Below are positions 36,301 to 48,300 of a stretch of 64,000 nt of DNA, one piece after another (the stretch's first letter is position 1; the number at the start of each line of letters is the position of its first letter). The stretch covers positions 3,224,001-3,288,000 of the forward strand of contig NZ_LT629793.1 of NCBI RefSeq assembly GCF_900105735.1, written 5' to 3'. Made by a program: the position numbers and the translations under genes. The stretch comes from Pseudomonas yamanorum. GTDB taxonomy: Bacteria > Pseudomonadota > Gammaproteobacteria > Pseudomonadales > Pseudomonadaceae. Below the pieces are notes generated by a model. That model had not been told where the DNA came from. It searched no databases and saw only the letters and a list, made by a program, of their open reading frames with translations.

Positions 36301-39300
36301 TCGACACCACTACCGTGACCTTGTCGACCAACGACACTGCGATCACTGAAGGTGGGCAGATCACCTACACCGCGACCTTGAGCAACGAAGCTCATGCGCC
36401 AGTGACCGTGACTCTGTCTAACGGCCAAGTTATTACCATTGACGCAGGCAAAACCACGGGCACCGTGGTTTTCCAGACTCCGGTCAACGACGTCTACAAC
36501 AACGGTTCCACCGTCAGCACCACAATCACGACGGCCACCGGTGGCAACTTCGAGAAGCTGGTCCCGGACAATACCAATCCACCGACCACTGTTATCTCCG
36601 ATTCAATCGACACCACGACGGTGACGCTGTCGACCACCGACACTGCGATCAATGAAGGTGGCCAGATCACTTACACCGCCACGCTTTCTAATGAAGCGCA
36701 TGCGCCGGTGACCGTGACCCTGTCCAACGGCCAGGTGATCACCATTGATGCCGGTAAAACCACCGGCACTGTGGTTTTCCAGACTCCGGTCAACGACGTT
36801 TACAACAACGGCTCGACCGTTAGCACCACGATCACCACCGCAACGGGTGGCAACTTCGAGAAGCTGGTCCCGGACAATACCAATCCGCCAACCACCGTTA
36901 TTTCGGATTCGATCGATACCACCACCGTGACCTTGTCGACTAACGACACAGCGATCACTGAAGGCGGTCAAATCACCTACACCGCGACGCTTTCGAATGA
37001 AGCTCACGCGCCGGTGACCGTGACCCTGTCCAACGGCCAGGTGATCACCATTGATGCCGGTAAAACCACCGGCACTGTGGTTTTCCAAACCCCCGTCAAC
37101 GATGTCTACAACAACGGTTCCACCGTTAGCACCACGATTACGGCGGCTACTGGCGGTAATTTCGAGAAGTTGGTTCCGGATAACACCAATCCGCCAACCA
37201 CCACGATTACCGACTCGATCGACACCACCACCGTGACCTTGTCGACTAACGACACCGCAATCACTGAAGGCGGTCAGATCACTTACACCGCCACGCTTTC
37301 GAATGAAGCGCATGCGCCGGTAACCGTGACTCTGTCTAACGGCCAAGTTATTACCATTGACGCAGGCAAAACCACGGGCACCGTGGTTTTCCAGACTCCG
37401 GTCAACGACGTCTACAACAACGGTTCCACCGTCAACACCACTATCACCACCGCTACCGGTGGCAACTTCGAGAAGTTGGTCCCGGACAATACCAATCCGC
37501 CGACCACTGTTATCTCGGACTCGATCGACACCACCACCGTGACCTTGTCGACTAACGACACTGCGATCACTGAAGGCGGTCAGATCACTTACACCGCCAC
37601 GCTTTCTAATGAAGCGCATGCGCCGGTGACCGTGACCTTGTCCAACGGACAGGTGATCACCATTGATGCCGGTAAAACCACCGGTACCGTAGTTTTCCAG
37701 ACCCCGGTCAATGACGTTTACAACAACGGTTCGACCGTTAGCACCACAATCACGACGGCCACTGGCGGCAACTTCGAGAAACTTGTCCCAGACAATACAA
37801 ATCCGCCGACCACTGTTATCTCGGATTCGATCGACACCACTACCGTGACCTTGTCGACCAACGACACTGCGATCACTGAAGGTGGGCAGATCACCTACAC
37901 CGCGACCTTGAGCAACGAAGCTCATGCGCCAGTGACCGTGACTCTGTCTAACGGCCAAGTTATTACCATTGACGCAGGCAAAACCACGGGCACCGTGGTT
38001 TTCCAGACTCCGGTCAACGACGTCTACAACAACGGTTCCACCGTCAGCACCACAATCACGACGGCCACTGGCGGCAACTTCGAAAAGCTGGTTCCGGACA
38101 ATACCAATCCGCCGACCACTGTTATCTCCGATTCGATCGACACCACCACCGTGACGCTGTCGACCAACGACACTGCGATCACCGAAGGGGGTCAGATCAC
38201 ATACACCGCTACGCTTTCGAATGAAGCGCATGCGCCGGTGACCGTGACTCTGTCTAACGGCCAGGTCATCACCATCGACGCAGGTAAAACCACGGGCACC
38301 GTGGTTTTCCAAACGCCAGTCAACGACGTCTACAACAACGGTTCCACCGTTAGCACCACGATCACCACCGCTACCGGTGGCAACTTCGAGAAGCTGGTCC
38401 CGGACAATACCAATCCACCGACCACTGTTATCTCCGATTCAATCGACACCACGACGGTGACGCTGTCGACCACCGACACTGCGATCAATGAAGGCGGCCA
38501 GATCACCTACACCGCGACATTGAGCAACGAAGCTCATGCTCCAGTGACCGTGACACTGTCCAACGGCCAGGTCATCACCATCGACGCGGGTAAAACCACG
38601 GGCACCGTGGTTTTCCAGACACCGGTCAACGACGTCTACAACAACGGCTCGACCGTTAGCACCACCATTACGACGGCCACTGGTGGCAACTTCGAGAAGT
38701 TGGTCCCAGACAATACCAATCCGCCGACTACCGTCATTTCGGACTCGATCGACACCACCACTGTGATCTTGTCGACTAACGACACTGCGATCACCGAAGG
38801 CGGTCAGATCACTTACACCGCCACGCTTTCGAATGAAGCGCATGCGCCAGTGACCGTGACCCTGTCCAACGGACAGGTCATCACCATCGACGCAGGTAAA
38901 ACCACCGGTACCGTGGTTTTCCAGACTCCGGTCAACGACGTCTACAACAACGGTTCCACCGTAAGCACCACGATTACTGCGGCTACTGGCGGTAACTTTG
39001 AGAAGTTGGTTCCGGACAATACCAATCCGCCGACCACTGTTATCTCGGACTCGATCGACACCACCACCGTGACCTTGTCGACTAACGACACTGCGATCAC
39101 TGAAGGCGGTCAGATCACCTACACCGCGACCTTGAGCAACGAGGCTCACGCGCCGGTAACCGTGACCCTGTCTAACGGCCAGGTCATTACCATTGATGCC
39201 GGTAAAACCACCGGCACTGTGGTTTTCCAGACTCCGGTCAATGACGTCTACAACAACGGTTCCACCGTTAGCACCACCATCAGCACGGCCACTGGCGGCA

Positions 39301-42300
39301 ACTTCGAGAAGCTGGTTCCGGACAACACCAATCCGCCAACCACCGTCATTTCGGATTCGATCGACACCACCACGGTAACGCTGTCGACCACCGATACCGC
39401 AATCACCGAAGGCGGTCAGATCACTTACACCGCGACCTTGAGCAACGAAGCTCACGCCCCGGTCACCGTGACGCTGTCTAACGGCCAGGTCATTACCATT
39501 GATGCCGGTAAAACCACGGGCACCGTGGTTTTCCAAACGCCGGTCAATGACGTTTACAACAACGGTTCCACCGTCAGCACCACGATCACCACCGCTACTG
39601 GCGGCAACTTCGAGAAGTTGGTTCCGGATAACACCAATCCGCCGACTACCGTCATTTCGGACTCGATCGACACCACCACTGTGACCTTGTCGACTAACGA
39701 CACTGCGATCACTGAAGGCGGCCAGATCACCTACACGGCAACGCTTTCGAATGAAGCGCATGCGCCGGTGACCGTGACCCTGTCCAACGGCCAGGTCATC
39801 ACCATCGACGCAGGTAAAACCACGGGCACCGTGGTTTTCCAAACGCCGGTCAATGACGTCTACAACAACGGTTCCACCGTTAGCACCACCATCAGCACGG
39901 CCACTGGCGGCAACTTCGAGAAGCTGGTTCCGGACAACAGCCATCCAGCGGTTACCACCATCACCGACTCGATCGACACCACGACCGTTAAGTTGAGCAC
40001 CACCGACACTGCCATCACCGAAGGCGGTCAGATCACCTACACCGCGACCTTGAGCAACGAAGCTCACGCCCCGGTCACCGTGACGCTGTCCAACGGCCAG
40101 GTCATTACCATCGACGCGGGAAAAACCACAGGTACCGTTGTTTTCCAAACGCCGGTCAATGACGTCTACAACAACGGTTCCACCGTTAGCACCACCATTA
40201 CGACGGCCACTGGTGGCAACTTCGAGAAGCTGGTTCCGGACAACACCAATCCGCCAACCACCGTCATTTCGGATTCGATCGACACCACCACTGTGACGCT
40301 GTCGACCACCGACACTGCCATCACCGAAGGCGGTCAGATCACCTACACCGCGACATTGAGCAACGAAGCTCATGCTCCAGTGACCGTGACACTGTCCAAC
40401 GGCCAGGTGATCACTATCGACGCGGGAAAAACCACTGGCACTGTGGTTTTCCAGACTCCGGTCAATGACGTCTACAACAACGGTTCCACCGTTAGCACCA
40501 CCATCAGCACGGCCACTGGCGGCAACTTCGAGAAGCTGGTTCCGGACAACACCAATCCGCCAACCACCGTCATTTCGGATTCGATCGACACCACCACTGT
40601 GACGCTGTCGACCACCGACACTGCCATCACCGAAGGCGGCCAGATCACCTACACCGCCACGCTTTCGAATGAAGCGCATGCGCCAGTGACCGTGACGCTG
40701 TCCAACGGCCAAGTTATTACCATTGACGCAGGCAAAACCACGGGCACCGTGGTTTTCCAAACGCCAGCCAACGATGTTTACAACAACGGGTCGACGGTCA
40801 GCACCACCATCAGCACCGCTACTGGCGGCAACTTCGAGAAACTGGTTCCGGATAACAGCCATCCAGCGGTTACCACCATCACCGACTCGATCGATACCAC
40901 GACCGTTAAGTTGAGCACCACCGACACCGCCATTACCGAAGGCGGTCAGATCACCTACACCGCGACCTTGAGCAACGAGGCTCACGCGCCGGTCACCGTG
41001 ACCCTGTCCAACGGCCAGGTCATCACCATTGATGCCGGCAAAACTACCGGCACTGTGGTTTTCCAAACGCCGGTCAATGACGTCTACAACAACGGTTCCA
41101 CCGTTAGCACCACGATCACAGCCGCGACTGGTGGCAACTTCGAGAAGCTGGTTCCGGATAACACCAATCCGCCAACCACCGTCATTTCGGATTCGATCGA
41201 CACCACCACTGTGACGCTGTCGACCACCGACACTGCGATCACCGAAGGCGGTCAGATCACTTACACCGCGACCTTGAGCAACGAAGCTCACGCCCCGGTC
41301 ACCGTGACGCTGTCTAACGGCCAGGTCATTACCATTGATGCCGGTAAAACCACCGGCACTGTGGTTTTCCAGACTCCGGTCAATGACGTCTACAACAACG
41401 GTTCCACCGTTAGCACCACCATCAGCACGGCCACTGGCGGCAACTTCGAGAAGCTGGTTCCGGACAACACCAATCCGCCAACCACCGTCATTTCGGATTC
41501 GATCGACACCACCACGGTAACGCTGTCGACCACCGATACCGCAATCACCGAAGGCGGTCAGATCACTTACACCGCGACCTTGAGCAACGAAGCTCACGCC
41601 CCGGTCACCGTGACGCTGTCTAACGGCCAGGTCATTACCATTGATGCCGGTAAAACCACCGGCACTGTGGTTTTCCAGACTCCGGTCAATGACGTCTACA
41701 ACAACGGTTCCACCGTTAGCACCACCATCAGCACGGCCACTGGCGGCAACTTCGAGAAGCTGGTTCCGGACAACACCAATCCGCCAACCACCGTCATTTC
41801 GGATTCGATCGACACCACCACGGTAACGCTGTCGACCACCGATACCGCAATCACCGAAGGCGGTCAGATCACTTACACCGCGACCTTGAGCAACGAAGCT
41901 CACGCCCCGGTCACCGTGACGCTGTCTAACGGCCAGGTCATTACCATTGATGCCGGTAAAACCACGGGCACCGTGGTTTTCCAAACGCCGGTCAATGACG
42001 TTTACAACAACGGTTCCACCGTCAGCACCACGATCACCACCGCTACTGGCGGCAACTTCGAGAAGTTGGTTCCGGATAACACCAATCCGCCGACTACCGT
42101 CATTTCGGACTCGATCGACACCACCACTGTGACCTTGTCGACTAACGACACTGCGATCACTGAAGGCGGCCAGATCACCTACACGGCAACGCTTTCGAAT
42201 GAAGCGCATGCGCCGGTGACCGTGACCCTGTCCAACGGCCAGGTCATCACCATCGACGCAGGTAAAACCACGGGCACCGTGGTTTTCCAAACGCCGGTCA

Positions 42301-45300
42301 ATGACGTCTACAACAACGGTTCCACCGTTAGCACCACCATCAGCACGGCCACTGGCGGCAACTTCGAGAAGCTGGTTCCGGACAACAGCCATCCAGCGGT
42401 TACCACCATCACCGACTCGATCGACACCACGACCGTTAAGTTGAGCACCACCGACACCGCCATTACCGAAGGCGGTCAGATCACCTACACCGCGACCTTG
42501 AGCAACGAAGCTCATGCGCCAGTGACCGTGACGCTGTCCAACGGCCAGGTCATTACCATCGACACGGGCAAAACCACCGGTACCGTGGTCTTCCAAACGC
42601 CCGCCAACGACGTTTACAACAACGGTTCGACGGTCAGCACGACCATCACCACCGCAACGGGTGGCAACTTCGAGAAGCTGGTCCCGGATAATACTAATCC
42701 GCCGACCACCACGATTACCGACTCGATCGATACCACCACCGTGACGCTGTCGACAAACGACACTGCGATCACCGAAGGTGGGCAGATCACGTACACCGCG
42801 ACGTTGACCAACGTCGCTCACGCCCCGGTCACCGTGACCCTGTCCAACGGCCAGGTGATCACCATTGATTCCGGAAAAACCACCGGCACTGTGGTTTTCC
42901 AGACGCCAGCCAACGACGTTTACAACAACGGTTCCACCGTCAGCACCACCATTACGACGGCCACTGGCGGCAACTTCGAGAAACTGGTTCCGGATAACAG
43001 CCATCCAGCGGTGACCACCATCACCGACTCGATCGACACCACGACCGTTAAGTTGAGCACCACCGATACAGCCATCACCGAAGGCGGCCAGATCACCTAC
43101 ACCGCCACGCTTTCGAATGAAGCGCATGCGCCGGTTACCGTGACCCTGTCCAACGGCCAGGTGATTACCATTGATTCCGGCAAAACCACCGGCACTGTGG
43201 TTTTCCAAACGCCAGCCAACGACGTTTACAACAACGGTTCCACCGTCAGCACCACCATTACGACGGCCACTGGCGGCAACTTCGAAAAATTGGTTCCGGA
43301 TAACAGCCATCCAGCGGTGACCACCATCACCGACTCGATCGACACCACGACCGTTAAGTTGAGCACCACCGATACAGCCATCACCGAAGGCGGCCAGATC
43401 ACCTACACCGCCACGCTTTCGAATGAAGCGCATGCGCCGGTCACCGTGACCTTGTCCAACGGCCAGGTGATTACCATTGATGCCGGTAAAACCACCGGCA
43501 CTGTGGTTTTCCAAACGCCAGCCAACGACGTTTACAACAACGGTTCCACCGTCAGCACAACCATCACCACAGCCACTGGCGGCAACTTCGAGAAGCTGGT
43601 TCCGGATAACAGCCACCCAGCTGTCACCACCATCACCGACTCGATCGACACCACGACCGTTAAGTTGAGCACCACTGACACCGCCATTACTGAAGGCGGC
43701 CAGATCACCTACACCGCGACTTTGAGCAACGTCGCTCACGCCCCGGTGACCGTGACCTTGTCCAACGGCCAGGTGATCACTATCGATTCCGGTAAAACCA
43801 CCGGTACCGTGGTCTTCCAGACTCCGGCTAACGACGTCTACAACAACGGTTCCACCGTCAGCACGACTATCACCACAGCCACTGGCGGCAACTTCGAGAA
43901 ACTGGTTCCGGATAACACCAACCCGCCGACCACTGTCATTTCGGATTCGATCGACACCACCACCGTTACCCTGTCGACGGCCAACACCGCGATCACTGAA
44001 GGCGGCCAGATCACCTACACCGCGACCTTGAGCAACGTCGCTCACGCCCCGGTCACCGTGACCTTGTCCAACGGCCAGGTGATCACTATCGACTCCGGTA
44101 AAACTACCGGTACCGTGGTCTTCCAGACGCCCCCCAACGACGTCTACAACAACGGCTCAACCGTCAGCACCACCATCAGCACAGCCACTGGTGGCAACTT
44201 CGAGAAGCTAGTCCCGGATAACAGCCACCCAGCTGTCACCACCATCACCGACTCGATCGACACCACGACCGTTAAGTTGAGCACCACTGACACCGCCATT
44301 ACTGAAGGCGGCCAGATCACCTACACCGCGACCTTGAGCAACGTCGCTCACGCCCCGGTGACCGTGACCTTGTCCAACGGCCAGGTGATCACTATCGATT
44401 CCGGTAAAACCACCGGCACCGTGGTCTTCCAGACTCCGGCTAACGACGTCTACAACAACGGTTCCACCGTCAGCACGACTATCACCACAGCCACTGGCGG
44501 CAACTTCGAGAAACTGGTCCCGGACAACACCAATCCGCCGACCACCACGATTACCGATTCGATCGACACCACGACGGTTGCGCTGTCGACGGCCAACACT
44601 GCCATTACCGAAGGCGGCCAGATCACTTACACCGCGACCTTGAGCAACGTCGCTCACGCCCCGGTGACCGTGACCCTGTCCAACGGCCAAGTGATCACCA
44701 TTGATTCCGGCAAAACCACCGGCACTGTGGTCTTCCAGACCCCACCCAACGACGTCTACAACAACGGCTCAACCGTTAGCACGACCATCACCACGGCCAC
44801 TGGCGGCAACTTCGAGAAACTGGTTCCGGATAACAGCCATCCCGCTGTCACCACCATCACTGACTCGATCGACACCACCACGATCAGCATCACTGGCGAT
44901 GCTTCGGTGAACGAGGGCCAGACAGCCCACTACACCCTCACGCTGAGCAACCCGGCGGCCACTGACGTGACCGTCACGCTGAAATACAGCGGCACGGCCA
45001 CCGACGGTTCGGACTTCAACGGCATCTACACCGTGAAGATCCCGGCTGGCGCCAGCAGTGCAACCTTTAACGTGAACACCCTTGACGACAAGCTGACCGA
45101 GCCTACCGAAACGCTGGTGATCACCATCGACAAGACTTCCGGTGGCAACTTCGAGAAGCTGGCGATCAGCGGCACCAATGGCAGCATCAGCACCAATATC
45201 ATCGATAACGACGCCCCGCCGGTCATCGACCTGGACGCCAACAATTCCAGCGGCGCCACCGGTGCGGATTACAAGGTGACGTTCACCGAGGGCACCACCG

Positions 45301-48300
45301 GGCCGGGTGTGTCGATTGCTGACACCGACATCAAGATCACCGACCCGGACAGCACGATGCTGACCGGCGCCACCGTCACCCTGACCAACGCGCAAGTGGG
45401 CGACGCGCTGAACCTGGGCAATAGCGTCAACGGCATCACGATCAACTCCAACAACCAGACGGGCACCATCACCCTGACGCTGTCGGGCACCGCGACGCTG
45501 GCCGATTACATGACGCGGATCCAGAACATCACGTTCACCAACAACAGCCATGACCCGAGCACCACGCCGCGGATCATTACCGTGACGGTGACCGATGGCG
45601 GTAACTACTCCAACGTTGCCACCGCCACTGTCAACGTGGTGGCCGTCAACGATGCGCCGGTCGCTACCGGCAGCGCCGTCACGGGTACCGAAGACACGCC
45701 GCTGGCCCTGGCCTGGTCGAACTTCGGCGTGACTGACGTCGACTCGCCACAAGCGAGCCTCGGGGTGAAAATCACCGAGCTGCCGGTCGCTGGCAAATTG
45801 CAGTTCCTGGCAGCGGACGGGGTGACCTGGTCCAACGTCACCAGCGGCCAGACCTTTACCAAGGCCCAGATCGACGCCGGCCAATTGCGCTTTACGCCCA
45901 ATGCCAACGAGTCCGGGACCGATGGTTACGGCGGTACTGGCATCGGCAATAAACAGGCTGACTATGCGCAGTTCAAATTCCAGCCAACCGATGGCAAGGA
46001 TCTGGGCACTGCCGCGACAGTGAAAGTCGATATCACCCCTGTGGCCGATGCACCGAACCTGACGGTGGCAGACAACGCCGTGAACTCCGTGGGCCTGACC
46101 AAGCAAAGCTGGAACAGCATTGCGAACCTGGGCACCAGCGGCAACGGCGCTGCACCGGCAGACCTGAAAAACGCGATTGATAACGCCGGCACGCCGAACA
46201 CCAGCACCACCGTGACCACTGTCGTGTCTGAAGCGAACGTTGCGGGGGGCTCTGGCTCCAAGACTTCCGGCCTGATCTACATGGAAGCCGGGAAGAGCTA
46301 CACCTTCAGCGGCACCGGCGATGACAGCCTGGTGGTCAACGTTGGCGGCAAAGACGTAGCGAGCGCGCTGTGGGGCACCAACAGCGGCAAGTTCAGCGGC
46401 TCGATCACCCCGACCGTCAGCGGCTACTACAGCATCGAGATCTACCACGCCAACCAGTCCGGACCTGGCAGCTATAACGTCAACGTGCAAATCGGCAACG
46501 GTGCGGTCCAGCCCCTGAACACCAGCGGCATACCGCTCTACACCGGCGTCAGCGACCTGATCAATGCCGGCGTAACGCTGTCCGACCTGCACGGCAGCAA
46601 CGGCGACGGTTACTACACCGGCTACAAGCTCAACGAAGGCCTGGAGAACGGCTCGGTGCACCTGTCCAAGGTCACTACCAGCCTGACCGATACCGACGGT
46701 TCGGAAAGCCTGAGCGTGAAGATCAGCGGGATTCCGGCGGGCTCGGTACTCACCGATGGTGCCGGGCATACCTATAGCGCCGGCGCGAGCACAGGTGAAG
46801 TGAACGTAACGGGCTGGGACTTGAGCACCCTGACCATCAAGCCACCGACCTACTACAGCGGCCAGTTCAACCTGACGGTGACCTCGACCTCGACTGAAAG
46901 CCTGGGCGGCTCGGCCGTTACCACCGCGCAGTTGCCGGTCACGATTTACCCGGCGAACTACAACTCGATCACCGCAACGTCGGGCAGCGACAACATCACC
47001 GGCACCGATGGCAATGACATCGTGGTCGCGGACATCGGTGGCCTGAACGTGGTGCAAGGCAAGAACTACAACATCGCGTTCATGGTCGACAGCTCCGGCA
47101 GCATGAGCACCGATTCGGTCAACGCTGCCAAGGCGTCGCTGACCTCGGTGTTCAGCTCACTGAAAAACAGCCTCGGCGCCAACACATCGGGCACCGTGAA
47201 TATCTTCGTGGCGGACTTCGATACCCAGGTCAATAAATCGGTGGCGATTAACCTGAACGATCCAAACGCGCTGGCGATACTCAAGGGCGTGCTGGATTCG
47301 ATGGTCTCCGGTGGCGGCACCAACTATGAAGATGTGTTCAAGGCCACCGCCAACTTCTTCCAGAGCAACCTGGCGACCGGCAATACCGGCGCGACCAACC
47401 TGACTTACTTCATCACTGACGGCCAGCCGACGTACTTCCAGAACGGCGAACAAACCAATCCGGTGGTCACCGACTTCTACAACTACAACACCACCGATGG
47501 CCGGCTGGATGACTACATCAACACCAACAACTATCAGTTGGGCAACGCGTTCTCGATCACCGTCGGCAGCAGCAAGCTGCAACTGATCGACAGCGCCGGT
47601 CAGGTTCACAAGTGGATGCAGAACTGGAACGGCAGCTGGTACGACAGCGGCGTCATCGGCACCGTGCATGCCCAAGGCGACGGCACCTATGAGGTCTCGT
47701 ACCTGGACGGCAGCGGTAGCAGCACCAGCTCTGCGACGACCAGCAATGCCGGCAGCGGGTTTGCATTGCTCAGCGGCTTGTCCAGCGTGGAGGCCATTGG
47801 CATCAACAGCGGGGTCAGCCTGAATGACCTCAAGCCATACGACTCGGACGGCAAGCCACAGAGCAACATCGATCCGAAGGACTTGGCCAACGCTATCCTG
47901 GGCCACACCGAGGCGACCTTGCCGGGCTCTGACACCATCAACGGTGGCGATGGCAATGACATCATCTTCGGTGACCTGGTGAGCTTCAGCGGGATCACCG
48001 GCGAGGGCTACAACGCGCTGCAGGCCTTCGTCGCACAGAAAACCGGAATGGCCGTCACGGCCGTCACCACGTCGAACGTGCATCAGTACGTGACCGAACA
48101 CTACGCCGACTTTGATGTGTCCGGCGCCAAGGACGGGAACGACACGCTGCTGGGCGGCGCTGGCGACGACATCCTGTTCGGTCAGGGCGGCAACGATTAC
48201 CTCGATGGTGGCAAGGGCAATGACATCCTGCTGGGCGGCACCGGCAACGACACGTTGATCGGCGGTCCGGGCAACGACATCCTTGTGGGTGGTGCCGGTG

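Noticed and set aside
34164..44861. Regular repeats suggesting a CRISPR array or satellite
   Set aside because: The period is 306 bp, there are no unique spacers, and the whole array is one open frame inside the adhesin.
34306..44910. Series of open frames of about 61 codons on the plus strand, spaced by 306 bp
   Set aside because: They are frame-shifted shadows of each lapA repeat unit, without ribosome sites of their own.
33357..47057. Very long open frames on the strand opposite lapA (1023, 569, 1868 and 762 codons)
   Set aside because: They follow the 306-bp period of the lapA repeats, translate to low-complexity G/R/V/D-rich text with no domain, and arise from GC-rich codon use in a repeat free of stops in that frame.
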